Below are positions 51,701-60,215 of a stretch of DNA of 64,000 nucleotides, piece by piece. The DNA is from Taibaiella sp. (GTDB lineage Bacteria; Bacteroidota; Bacteroidia; Chitinophagales; Chitinophagaceae). The stretch spans positions 62,001 through 126,000 of the forward strand of contig JAHBTQ010000006.1 in the NCBI GenBank assembly GCA_019638495.1. The letters run 5' to 3'. Position 1 is the first letter of the stretch. The number at the start of each line of letters is the position of its first letter. The notes under the pieces are model-generated. The model searched no databases. It saw only the letters and a list, made by a program, of their open reading frames with translations, and was not told the origin of the DNA. A program made the position numbers and the translations under genes.

Positions 51701-54700
51701 GAGTGTAAGTGTACCGGCAATAGGATTTGGCGCAGGCGCTACTGTAACTACAGTTGTTGTAGAGCAATTGCCAGGCATTGTATAAGTAATTGTTGCCAGC
51801 ATAACACTTCCTGTAGATGCTGTACCTGTGATAACACCAGTACCAGGGTCTACTGTAACAATTGTGTTGTCAGAGCTTGTCCAGATACCACCGGGAACAC
51901 TGTTAAGCAATGTTGAAGTAGAACCCGAACAGATATTCTGTGTGCCTGTAATTGCAGTAGGCACTGCATTTACGGTAGCTATCTTAAAGGTCTTACAACC
52001 AGTACCTAAAGAGTAGGTAATGATAGATGTACCTGCAGTGATACCGCTCAGATCGCCGGTTGAAACATCGATAATAGCATGAGCAGTATTGGAGCTTGTC
52101 CAGATACCACCTGCATCAGGGCTGGTCAGCGTCATTGAGTTGCCAACACAAACAGCAGGAGTCTCATTGATTGGTGCAGGCACCGGATTAACCGTCATAG
52201 ACAAAGTCTTGGCGCAACCTGAAGTAAGTGTGTAGCTAATGGTAACTACACCAGGGCTAACACCGCTCACAGAACCTGAGCCACTAACAGTAGCAATAGT
52301 ATTGTCAGTGCTGCTCCAAACACCACCCGGAGTAGCATCAGCAAGTGTCACCGAGCTACCCACACACACGCTAGGAACGCCAAGGATATCACCAGGCACC
52401 GCACTTACAGTAAGGATTGACACTGTGCGGCAACCCTGCGGAGTAACATAAGAAATAGCCGCTGTACCTGTTGTGGTTCCGGTGACAATACCAGTTCCGG
52501 CACCTATTGGCGCAACAACAGGATTACCTGTAGACCATGAACCACCAGGCGTTGCACTGGTGAGCGTTGTAGACGAACCAAGGCAAATATTGAGATCGCC
52601 TGTGATTGGAGTAGGTACTGCACTTACAGTAACAACTGCCGTAACCTGGCAACCAGAAGGCACTTTATAAGTGATCGTTGCTGTGCCACCGAAGACACCT
52701 GTCACCAAACCGTTAGTTAGGCCAACAGTCGCGATTGCCACATCAGAACTGCTCCATGTTCCAGGTGCAGTCAAGGAAGAAAGCAGCGTTGTAGAACCCT
52801 GGCAAACTGTAAGCACACCTGCAATTGCAGAAGGAAGCGGATTAACAGTTACAGAACGAGTAACATAGCAACCTGTTCCGAGCGCATAACTGATCAGTGC
52901 ATTGCCAGGTGCTACACCAGAAACAATTCCATTTGTACCTACTATAGCAACCGATGTATTACTGCTGGACCATGTACCAGAAGGCGTGGACGAAGCAAAG
53001 CTTGTATTACCACCCACACAAACCGTCTGCGAACCTGTAAGAGCTGTAGGCAGAAGATTTACTGAAACCGGATTTGTAACATAGCAACCTGTAGATAGTT
53101 TGTAAGTAATAGTTGCAACACCAGGTGCAACTCCGGTAACATCACCAGTGAGGCTGCCTATTGTAGCCAATGAAGCATTATTGCTGCTCCAGGTACCACC
53201 AACAGTTGCGTCAGAAAGTGTAGAAGTTGAGCCTACACAAACAATATTGGTACCGGTAATACCGGCAGGCAACGGCTGAACAGTAGCTATGCGTGTGCGA
53301 TAGCAACCTGATGAAGTAAATTGATAAGTGATAAATGCTGTTCCGGCAGCAACACCAACAACCACACCAGATGATGAGCCCACCAATGCTACACCCGTGT
53401 TACCGGAAGACCATGTACCACCTCCGTTAGGATTGGCAAGTGTAGTAGAGAAGCCCACACATACAGAAGCATTACCCGTGATAGCCGCAGGCAGTGAACT
53501 AACTGTAAGTACAGTCAGGCTTCTGCAGCCGGTAGTAAGTGTATAGCTAATGATTGAAGTTCCGGCAGCGATAGAAGTAACAACGCCGGTTGAAGGATCA
53601 ATAGTTGCAACAGCCGGAGAGCCGGAAGTCCATGTACCGCCTGCAACAGCATTAGCAAGTGTAGTAGTAGAACCTATACACAGGTTAGCAAGACCGGTAA
53701 TGGCCGCAGGAACCTGGTTTACAGTCACATCAACAGTGCGGTAACAACCGGATGAGAATGTATTCGTAATTGTTGTTGTACCTGCGTTAACACCGGTGTA
53801 GAAGCCGGTAGCGCCAACAGTAGCAACCAATGTGTTATTTGAAGACCATGTACCACCGGCCGGTGTAGTTGTGAGTGATGTTGTCTGTCCTTCACAAACC
53901 ATAGTGATACCCGCGATTGGAGCAGGAGTAGCATTTACAGTAAAAGAACGGGTAGCAAAGCAACCGTCAACCAGCGTATAAGAAATGGTAGCTGTTCCTG
54001 TAGCAACACCAGTAACCAGACCTGTAGAAGCATCAACGGAAGCCTTAGTGAGGTTTGAACTGCTCCAGGTTCCTGCAGGAGTAGCGCTACTCAGGAGAGA
54101 AGTGCTGCCAGCACATGCGGTGTTTGCGCCGGTAATTGGCTGCGGACTAGGGTCAACTGTAAGCACTGTAGTTGTATAACAAGAGTTAGACAGCGTGTAC
54201 GTTATTGTTACCGTACCAGGAGTCACCCCTGCTACCTGTCCTGTGGCAGTAGAAACAGTAGCAACAAAAGTGTTACCACTGCTCCAGAATCCACCGAGGT
54301 AAGGGTTAGTCACCATTGCTGTACCACCTGTACATGCGATAGTCGCACCACCTATAGGACCCGGAACCGCATTAACAGTTACAACCTTTGACGCAACGCA
54401 GCCTGTTGGCATAGTATAATATATAACCGCGGTACCAAGGCCATTTGCTGTTACTACACCAGCCAGATCCACGGAAGCAACTGCTGCGTCACTTGTAGAC
54501 CATCCACCACCTGGGGTAGCTGACGTAAGTGTTGAAGTAGAGCCAAGGCAGATGGCGCCATTACCGCCGATAGCGGCAGGATTACCGTTTACTGTAAATA
54601 TGGAGAATGTACCACATCCGGTAAGCAGGCGATAAGAAATTATCACAGTACCCGCGGATACGCCGGTTACCGTTCCGGATATATAGTTAACCGAGCCTAT

Positions 54701-57040
54701 GCCCGCGGCAGATGAGCTCCACGTACCTGAAGGCGTGGCATCTGTAAGGACTGTAGAGCTTCCTACGCATGTAGACATTGTGCCAGATATCGGCGCAGGA
54801 TTCGGGTTAACCGTAAACACGCGCGATGTTGAGCAACCAGCTGTGGTCGTGAATCCGATAGTCGAAGTTCCGGGAGCAATTGCCGTAACCAAACCGGAGC
54901 CGCTTACAGATGCAACAGCTGGAGTGCTTGTAGTCCAGGTGCCGCTGGGAGCTGTGAGCGCCGAAGTAGAACCTTCACATGCCAAAATAGATCCGCTTAT
55001 TGCAGGTGTTGGGTTAACAGATACCCAGGTTACAGCATAGCATCCATTTGCAGTAGCATAATAAACTTGGACAGTACCACCCGACAAGCCGGTAACAAGA
55101 CCGGTAGACGGATTAACAGACAATACGCCAGACGAATATGTTGTCCATGTTCCGCCGGGTAGTGTGTTGGTGAGTACAGTCGTTGAGCCTGTACATACAC
55201 TGTTTACACCACCGATAGCAGGAGGAGTAGCATTTACCGTTACGGTAGCAGACCTGTAGCAACCATTTGCAAGCACGTTCGTGATAATAGAAGTACCGGC
55301 AGACACACCATATATCTGGCCTGCAGGTGAAACTACTGTTGCAACAGCCACATTCGTGCTGCTCCACGTGCCATTAGGTGTGCTTGAAAGCGTCAAATAT
55401 GCACCTTCGCAAAGAGAGTAAGGAGCAGATATAGGAGTTGGCGTAGCCAGGACAGAAACCAGGAGGTTTGCCGCGCAACCGGTTGACAATGTATAAGAAA
55501 TACGAACAGTAGAAGATACAAGCCCTGAAACAACGCCACCGGCATCAACTGTCGCAATAGCTGTATTTGTTGAAGACCAAACACCACCAGGTGTGATGTT
55601 TGAAAGTGCTGTAGTGCTACCAACGCACACAGAAGAAGCTCCCGCTATTGGGGCAGGAACCGGATTAACAGTTACATCCGCAGTCGCCAGACAGCCACTT
55701 GGACCGCCAATAAGGTAACTGATCGTTGCCGTGCCTTGAGCGATACCAGTAACAGAGCCGGATGCAGAAGCTACTGTAGCAACGGCAGTATTGCTGCTGC
55801 TCCATGTTCCTCCACCAACACCGTTCGTAAGGCTGGTTGAACTACCTTCACAAACAACCAATGAACCGGAAATTGCAGAAGGTACCGGATAAACGGTAAT
55901 TGCAAAAGTCCTGTAGCAACCTGTAGGAAGTGTATAAGTAATTGTCGCCGCACCAGGACTAACTCCGCTTACATCACCGGTACCTGACACGGAAGCGATT
56001 CCAGGAGCACTGCTACTCCACGCTCCGCCTGCGTCCACATCGGCAAGCGTTGTAATGCTACCTACGCATACTACATTTGAGCCGGTGATCGGCGCAGGAA
56101 GAGGATTAACTGTAAGTGTCTTTACAGAATAACAAGTCGACTTGAGATAAGTAACGGTAGTAGTACCTGCGTTTACACCTGTTGCAATGCCCGATCCACC
56201 ATTGATAGTCGCCACTGCGGTATTGCTGCTAAACCATGCTCCGCCCGTAGTTGCAATTGAGAATGTTGTATTAATTCCGGGACAAAGTGTAGAAGAACCG
56301 GAAATAGCCGGCATAGCGCCATTCACTGTAACGACTGTGGTACGATCAAGGCTTGTACAGCCTGCACCCGGATATGTAACGTTAAGCGTGTACGTGCCGC
56401 TGGCGGCAGTGGAAGCAGGTGTGATCGTTTCGCTGCCGGTAGCTGTGGTAGAACTGTAGGCCAAAGGACCAGACCAGTTATACGATACAAGTGTACCGGT
56501 ACCTGAAGTAGAACCCGAAGAAAGCGTGAATGGCAGGCCAACACACGTGGTGTTAGGTGATGCCGTAACGCTGGATACCACAGGACGATTCACAACTGAA
56601 TATGAGTAAGGAGTAGTAGGATACGTGATTATCGTATTCACATCTGTAGCGGAAAAGCCACCTCCCGGATTTGCGGAAATGGCACTTGATGTGTTTTCGG
56701 CAACGATGAAGTAAGAAACTACGTTACCAAAAGTGAGACCGCCCAAAGAAGCTGAAGCTACTGTGAAGTCCCACGTGCCGCTTGTTGCGGTGCCTGCTAC
56801 CAGGGTACCCGGAGCGGAAACCCAAGATCCCGAATTTTTCTTCGCATACAGCCTGGGCACCAATGCGCCGCCTGTAGGCACACCAGTACCATCTACAATT
56901 GACACACCGTTAACAACAACGTCTCCATTGACACAGGAAGGTACCACCGGCGTGTAGGTGATCGTAGGTTGCGCAATGGCAATCCCGGTCATCAACATTC
57001 CAGTTGTGAGAAGTAATAGCGCCAGATAGACTTTTCTCAT
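48731..57040 (-). CDS. Giant T9SS-exported protein of 31 Ig-like repeats
   Basis: A 2769-residue secreted protein, the largest in the window. The signal peptide is MRKVYLALLLLTTGMLMTGIAIAQ. Residues of about 25-245 are a non-repeated head. Residues 246-2516 are 31 tandem repeats of about 73 residues, each reading roughly ITG-x-x-VC-x-GSTT-x-L ... TWSSSN-x-xVATV ... G-x-VTGV-x-GTATISY-x-TGC-x-x-x-x-VTVNP. This is the BIG2-type bacterial Ig fold, each unit having two Cys positioned to form an internal disulfide. Residues 2517-2690 differ, and the last 75 (DVKLFPNPATDRLNIEV ... SSGVYTVIF ... KTFVKN) are the Por/T9SS sorting domain. A long, disulfide-stabilised surface filament or adhesin is inferred. 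A promoter and a terminator flank the gene, so it is monocistronic. Confidence 0.92.
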   Translation of the reverse strand: MRKVYLALLLLTTGMLMTGIAIAQPTITYTPVVPSCVNGDVVVNGVSIVDGTGVPTGGALVPRLYAKKNSGSWVSAPGTLVAGTATSGTWDFTVASASLGGLTFGNVVSYFIVAENTSSAISANPGGGFSATDVNTIITYPTTPYSYSVVNRPVVSSVTASPNTTCVGLPFTLSSGSTSGTGTLVSYNWSGPLAYSSTTATGSETITPASTAASGTYTLNVTYPGAGCTSLDRTTVVTVNGAMPAISGSSTLCPGINTTFSIATTGGAWFSSNTAVATINGGSGIATGVNAGTTTVTYLKSTCYSVKTLTVNPLPAPITGSNVVCVGSITTLADVDAGGAWSSSAPGIASVSGTGDVSGVSPGAATITYTLPTGCYRTFAITVYPVPSAISGSLVVCEGSSTSLTNGVGGGTWSSSNTAVATVASASGSVTGIAQGTATISYLIGGPSGCLATADVTVNPVPAPIAGASSVCVGSTTALSNITPGGVWSSTNTAIATVDAGGVVSGLVSSTVRISYTLSTGCAANLLVSVLATPTPISAPYSLCEGAYLTLSSTPNGTWSSTNVAVATVVSPAGQIYGVSAGTSIITNVLANGCYRSATVTVNATPPAIGGVNSVCTGSTTVLTNTLPGGTWTTYSSGVLSVNPSTGLVTGLSGGTVQVYYATANGCYAVTWVSVNPTPAISGSILACEGSTSALTAPSGTWTTSTPAVASVSGSGLVTAIAPGTSTIGFTTTAGCSTSRVFTVNPNPAPISGTMSTCVGSSTVLTDATPSGTWSSSAAGIGSVNYISGTVTGVSAGTVIISYRLLTGCGTFSIFTVNGNPAAIGGNGAICLGSTSTLTSATPGGGWSTSDAAVASVDLAGVVTANGLGTAVIYYTMPTGCVASKVVTVNAVPGPIGGATIACTGGTAMVTNPYLGGFWSSGNTFVATVSTATGQVAGVTPGTVTITYTLSNSCYTTTVLTVDPSPQPITGANTACAGSTSLLSSATPAGTWSSSNLTKASVDASTGLVTGVATGTATISYTLVDGCFATRSFTVNATPAPIAGITMVCEGQTTSLTTTPAGGTWSSNNTLVATVGATGFYTGVNAGTTTITNTFSSGCYRTVDVTVNQVPAAITGLANLCIGSTTTLANAVAGGTWTSGSPAVATIDPSTGVVTSIAAGTSIISYTLTTGCRSLTVLTVSSLPAAITGNASVCVGFSTTLANPNGGGTWSSGNTGVALVGSSSGVVVGVAAGTAFITYQFTSSGCYRTRIATVQPLPAGITGTNIVCVGSTSTLSDATVGGTWSSNNASLATIGSLTGDVTGVAPGVATITYKLSTGCYVTNPVSVNLLPTALTGSQTVCVGGNTSFASSTPSGTWSSSNTSVAIVGTNGIVSGVAPGNALISYALGTGCYVTRSVTVNPLPSAIAGVLTVCQGSTTLLSSLTAPGTWSSSDVAIATVGLTNGLVTGVFGGTATITYKVPSGCQVTAVVTVSAVPTPITGDLNICLGSSTTLTSATPGGSWSTGNPVVAPIGAGTGIVTGTTTGTAAISYVTPQGCRTVSILTVSAVPGDILGVPSVCVGSSVTLADATPGGVWSSTDNTIATVSGSGSVSGVSPGVVTISYTLTSGCAKTLSMTVNPVPAPINETPAVCVGNSMTLTSPDAGGIWTSSNTAHAIIDVSTGDLSGITAGTSIITYSLGTGCKTFKIATVNAVPTAITGTQNICSGSTSTLLNSVPGGIWTSSDNTIVTVDPGTGVITGTASTGSVMLATITYTMPGNCSTTTVVTVAPAPNPIAGTLTLCSGQTSLLSNASVGGVWTSSNPSVASIDLGSGLVTALSPGTATISYVLGVGCRVTASVVVNLSPSPITGPSEVCMGQTIALSNAVAGGSWTSDDPSVASVDIATGVVTGIANNTVAIHYMITGGCSTSFIVTVNSTPPVIGGPDSACYGSTITLTTTSPFDGIWTSSNPAVAPVGLTSGVVTGVAVGTSNLTYTILGTGCYRSKTVTVNPVPGPLTGVFNTCVQSFTTITPATTGGVWSSSNISVAEVGSASGIVNGMSAGGATISYTLPTGCFSTAFVVVNPLPAAIVGTSPVCTGATTPFTNATPFGTWSSSNTAVATIDATTGSLVAVGEGWSTISYTLLATGCYITQQVSVSPLPPSIVGTPFMCIGGSSFLTNPQPGGAWSSSNPLVATIDAFGNVVSTGTGTSTISYTLSSACYTTQLVTVEPTLNPIVGANTICAGSSEPMTNDYFGGIWSSSNGTIATVGTTGIVDAISAGVVDIMYRTPVAGCSVTKSVTVNPLPTTIVSVTGADTACVGTSLTFTNLTAGGTWSTTDATIATITAGGVLSAVSAGTVSVSYTIGTGCAATFDVRVKALADAGTISGASELCLHQFITLATTGSEGEWSSSDTTIAKVDASGVVEGMGAGSVTISYVSHNDCSDDTATFNLLVKPDADAGVITGNADLCITYSTTLTSSVSGGVWTSSNASVASINASGVVQAIAPGTSVISYAVTTSCGTDYATHTVTVHVDAPHTNITIHPDEVICSNAQFQNFGAETAPASGLNYTWSATNAEVYATSPDKQNAIINFTVTGTAVVRLTTQITSTGCFVNDSFTVTVNATPAYTPEVKYYAEELVCTDNTSKSYQWGYDDAVTLDSTVIPGAIQQSFYLPTPDFDGKRYWVIAEKDGCYQKIYYNKPTGVTPVAMGMLDVKLFPNPATDRLNIEVRGISSTDEVSVRLVDVLGKEIDALKLRNGRGDLNVSNLSSGVYTVIFINNGVKATAKTFVKN
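49493..56305 (-). repeat. Array of 31 Ig-domain coding repeats (about 220 bp each)
   Basis: Codes for residues 246-2516 of the giant protein. The units are diverged at the DNA level, so the array is old and probably stable against slippage; only a few neighbouring units are close. Confidence 0.88.
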
Positions 57041-57067
57041 AATTCAGATGTTTTAGCGATTTATTTT

Positions 57068-57097
57068 CAAAGATTTAGTTTATAGCTATACAACAAA
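57068..57097 (-). promoter_or_regulatory. Promoter of the giant repeat-protein gene
   Basis: -33 TTTG (57094-57097) and -7 AATCTTTG (57068-57075, one mismatch) with an 18-nt spacer. The start codon follows 27 nt later. Confidence 0.5.
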
Positions 57098-57580
57098 AAA
57101 ATAGCAGTAAAACAGGACACAGTTTCCCCTGTGTGGTTGCCCGTTTTACAGTATCAAAATGTAGTATTACCGATATACTCTGCCCAATTTGTTCTTAAAA
57201 ACCAATTATTAAATTACAGTTTGGAAGCAAATTTAACAAAACAAACGAAGTTTCAAATTGAAAACGTAATAAAAAAGATATTTATATACTTGCACGGAAA
57301 ATATATCATTACCTAAAATAGGTTATTAACCTTTCCGGTGCCTCAAAATTAACGAAGCCTGGCGCTAAAAATCATTACAAAATACAGCTTAATGATAAGT
57401 TAACGGCAGTCTATTTTTCTCTCCAAAGAACATAATAGTAGCAATAATCTAATTTGTCGTTAATTAATATGCACAAATACCAACAAATGGAGACTCCCTT
57501 TTACCCGGTTGAGACATCAATAATTCTTACCACTTTTCAATTTTCAATGGTTTGCGAAAAACCAACCGAACAACTTGGGT

Positions 57581-57588
57581 TAACTTTG
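57581..57588 (+). promoter_or_regulatory. Promoter core TAACTTTG
   Basis: Perfect TAnnTTTG 11 nt before the ATG at 57600. It decides that start over the in-frame TTG at 57552. Confidence 0.6.
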
Positions 57589-57599
57589 CGAACAGAAAA

Positions 57600-58361
57600 A
57601 TGAATAAAAGGAGGATAAACCAAGTAATCAGGCCGTTGTCATTTGTCGCACTATTTTTTCTGTTGTGTGGCACAGTCTGTCAGGCACAGTTCAATGATTC
57701 AACACACCACTATATTGGCATTTTTGCTAACGGGTCCATAAACAAAACAAATACAGCTTCTTCATATTTGGCAAACCAGGCTGGTAAGTTCTCAATAAAG
57801 AGACAATCTGTGGTGCTAAACCTATCGGGATCATGGGTATATGGCCAGCAGCAAAACAAAATGACCAACAATGACGTAAGCGCCGGACTCAACTGCGACG
57901 TAAACTCCCCCATAAAAGATGCCTATTATTGGGGATTGGCTACCTACACGAGTAGCTTCTCATTGAAGATCGTAAATCAAATGCAGGTAGGTGCCGGAAT
58001 TGCTATGGATGTCGTAAACAAGAAAAACTTTGTCATAAACCTGAGTGACGGTGTTTTGTATGAACAAAGCGACATCTATTTAAAGGACACTATTCGGGAC
58101 CAATATCAAACATTCCGAAACTCGGCACGAGTAATGATACGATTAAGTATCAACGATCTTATCCGGTTAAGTAGTACTACCTTCCTGCAAAACTCTCTCT
58201 CCTCCCCCACTGACTACATATTCAGGACATCCAACGGCATGGACATAAAATTGCTGAAATGGTTGCTTCTGAATTGCACTTACAACTATAACAAGTTCAA
58301 CCGCACAGGCAAGGAAAATACACTCTTCACCTACGGCCTGAAAGTGGAACACTATTTCTAG
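57600..58361 (+). CDS. Outer-membrane beta-barrel protein, DUF481-like
   Basis: A 253-residue protein. The start at 57600 (MNKRRINQ) precedes the signal region PLSFVALFFLLCGTVCQAQ. The mature part alternates polar and hydrophobic residues in short stretches (VVLNLSGSWVYGQQQ, YYWGLATYTSSFSLKIVNQMQVGAGI, FVINLSDGVLYEQSD, LLLNCTYNYNKFNRT) and ends in Phe (KVEHYF), as outer-membrane barrels do. The pattern resembles DUF481 / YdiY-like proteins, whose role is unknown. It converges with the YdeI-like gene at a 19-nt gap. Confidence 0.78.
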   Translation: MNKRRINQVIRPLSFVALFFLLCGTVCQAQFNDSTHHYIGIFANGSINKTNTASSYLANQAGKFSIKRQSVVLNLSGSWVYGQQQNKMTNNDVSAGLNCDVNSPIKDAYYWGLATYTSSFSLKIVNQMQVGAGIAMDVVNKKNFVINLSDGVLYEQSDIYLKDTIRDQYQTFRNSARVMIRLSINDLIRLSSTTFLQNSLSSPTDYIFRTSNGMDIKLLKWLLLNCTYNYNKFNRTGKENTLFTYGLKVEHYF

Positions 58362-58380
58362 TCCTCATAAGAGAATCGGC

Positions 58381-59004
58381 CTATCGCTGATATTTCCAGT
58401 TCCTGCTCTTACCCTCGGCAATCCACTCCAGCGCTTGTGTCATGCGCTTTGCACGCGTAGCATCTGTTTTTGCTTCGTCAAACCAGGCAATATATTCTTT
58501 GCGGTGGGAATAACTAAAATCGCTGAACACCTTTTCTGCTACCTTGTTTTGCTTTAACAACGCCGCAAAGTCAGGCGGCGTTTTCAACGCTGCTTTTTCC
58601 TTGTCTGAAACTACTTTGCGCGGAGAAGCCTTCTTTACGCCTTCGTCGTTCAGCTTCATTGCCTGCTTAATATACTTCTTCAATATGGCATCTTTGGGCA
58701 GATCTCCCAGGCTCGTAATCTTCCCGAGGTGTCCCATTGCCTCTCGTTCTGTCACGGTGAGGATTCCATCAGGGTCTTCCATTATGGAGGCCTTCCAAAA
58801 TCCGAATGAGCAATGCTGTTTGAAAGCAGCCATATTGCATATAGTGCTCCCGTTGTAGTCGAAATTAGGAAAGCTCCATTTCCACGTCTCCACCACGTCA
58901 GGGCATGCCGTGTGTATGAGATCACGAAGGTGACTAAGTATTGGCTTCGCAAAGTCTGCCGACTTCTCTATATATGCGTCAACTCGTGGATCGTATGTGC
59001 TCAT
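58381..59004 (-). CDS. YdeI / OmpD-associated and DUF1801 domain protein
   Basis: A 207-residue cytoplasmic protein. The N-terminal part (about residues 1-120) has the DUF1801 pattern (PILSHLRDLIHTACPDVVETWKWSFPNFDYNG, CNMAAFKQHCSFGFWK). The C-terminal part (about 140-207) has the YdeI-type helical domain (PPDFAALLKQNKVAEKVFSDFS and EYIAWFDEAKTDATRAKRM). The biological role is uncertain; the name comes from association of a Salmonella relative with OmpD expression. The gene is single and faces the outer-membrane protein gene. Confidence 0.88.
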   Translation of the reverse strand: MSTYDPRVDAYIEKSADFAKPILSHLRDLIHTACPDVVETWKWSFPNFDYNGSTICNMAAFKQHCSFGFWKASIMEDPDGILTVTEREAMGHLGKITSLGDLPKDAILKKYIKQAMKLNDEGVKKASPRKVVSDKEKAALKTPPDFAALLKQNKVAEKVFSDFSYSHRKEYIAWFDEAKTDATRAKRMTQALEWIAEGKSRNWKYQR

Positions 59005-59159
59005 ATTTCAGACCGAATTTTTCATTACGAAAGGACGAAGATATTCGCTTTTTGTAAGCTCACATATTACCACATAGCCAGGCAGGCGACCGGGAGGCAA
59101 GCAGGAACGTAGCGGGGCGAAAGCTAAAAACGCCCATCCGGAATAATGTGTTTGACTTT

Positions 59160-60215
59160 TTAACTCTTTACGATAACGACCTTTTCTGATTTTGACACAA
59201 TTTGCCCTATTGGCTTTGTATAGCTTTCGTAACCATGTTCCCTCAGGTTATTTACCACCTCATCGAGTGAACCGGGGCGCACCGCCAACAGCAGCCCCCC
59301 ATTTGTCTGCGGATCCGGAAGCATACTAAAAGCTTCCATAATGTCCACCCCATCACCGAAAGATATCTTCTGATGATAACCGTTCCAGTTGCGATAGGTA
59401 GCATCCGGCACAATGCGCTGTGCAAGATATTCACGGGCACCCTCCATCACAGGTATTGACGAATAGCTAATTTCAGCAGACAATCCACTACCCTCCGCCA
59501 TCTCTATAAGATGACCTGCGAGCCCGAAACCGGTTATATCTGTCATCGCGCCCACACCTTCGATGCGCCCTAACAATTGACCGACCTTATTGAGTTTAGT
59601 AAGTTGCGCTGTCAATAACTTCTTATGATCTGCGGAGATTGCTCCGCGCTTCACAGCAGTGGCCAGTATTCCTGATCCTATCGGTTTAGTCAGCAATAAA
59701 AGATCTCCCTCCTGTGCAGTGTCATTTCGCTTTACGCTGTTCTTCTCACAAAAGCCGTTTACAGACAGTCCCAATATTGGCTCTGAAGAATCAATACTGT
59801 GGCCACCAGCAAGCGGAATACCCGCCTCATCGCAGATGCTTCTCACACCCTCAAGCGCACGCTTGGCCAGTACTACAGGTAATGTATCTACCGGCCACCC
59901 CAGAATAGCCAGCGCCAGTGCGGGCTGCCCACCCATAGCATAGACATCACTTATCGCATTTGCTGCCGCAATCCTGCCAAAGTCGAATGCATCATCAACA
60001 ATAGGCATGAAAAAATCAGTGGTAGCAATAAGCACATTGCCACTGCCCATGTCATAAACAGCTGCATCGTCCTTTGCGCTATTACCCACCAGAAGCGCAG
60101 GAAAATGCGCGACAGCCTCATCTGTCTTCAGAATCTCCTCCAGCACTGCCGGCGCTATTTTACAACCGCAGCCAGCTCCGCGCGAATATTGCGTTAGCCT
60201 GATCTCCTCATTCAT
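59160..60215 (-). CDS. selD: Selenide, water dikinase (selenophosphate synthase)
   Basis: A 351-residue enzyme that makes selenophosphate from selenide and ATP. RGAGCGCKI (about residues 12-20) carries the catalytic Cys at the position that is Sec or Cys in the family, followed by the conserved Lys. KDDAAVYDMGSGNVLIATTDFF holds metal-binding Asp residues, and AISDVYAMGGQPALALAIL, GGHSIDSSEPILGLSVNG and TDITGFGLAGHLIEMAEGSG are family signatures. The start overlaps the end of mnmH by 8 nt, so the two are translationally coupled and the product serves the tRNA selenouridine enzyme. No selA/selB is seen here, so use for selenoproteins is not indicated. Confidence 0.96.
   Translation of the reverse strand: MNEEIRLTQYSRGAGCGCKIAPAVLEEILKTDEAVAHFPALLVGNSAKDDAAVYDMGSGNVLIATTDFFMPIVDDAFDFGRIAAANAISDVYAMGGQPALALAILGWPVDTLPVVLAKRALEGVRSICDEAGIPLAGGHSIDSSEPILGLSVNGFCEKNSVKRNDTAQEGDLLLLTKPIGSGILATAVKRGAISADHKKLLTAQLTKLNKVGQLLGRIEGVGAMTDITGFGLAGHLIEMAEGSGLSAEISYSSIPVMEGAREYLAQRIVPDATYRNWNGYHQKISFGDGVDIMEAFSMLPDPQTNGGLLLAVRPGSLDEVVNNLREHGYESYTKPIGQIVSKSEKVVIVKS

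Larger units (their letters stand above)
57041..57599. other. AT-rich intergenic region with divergent promoters
   Basis: A 559-nt stretch. Near 57068-57097 lies the promoter of the giant gene, and at 57581-57588 that of the outer-membrane protein gene. A 13-nt palindrome AGGTTATTAACCT lies near 57320. One 61-codon frame is AT-rich and unlike a gene. The rest shows nothing. Confidence 0.6.

Noticed and set aside
48731..57040. Tandem repeats considered as a CRISPR or minisatellite array
   Set aside because: The ~220-bp units are diverged, in frame through one long coding sequence, and encode Ig-like domains.
57131..57316. 61-codon frame in the AT-rich gap upstream of the outer-membrane gene
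   Set aside because: Composition follows local AT bias; no start signal or homology feature.
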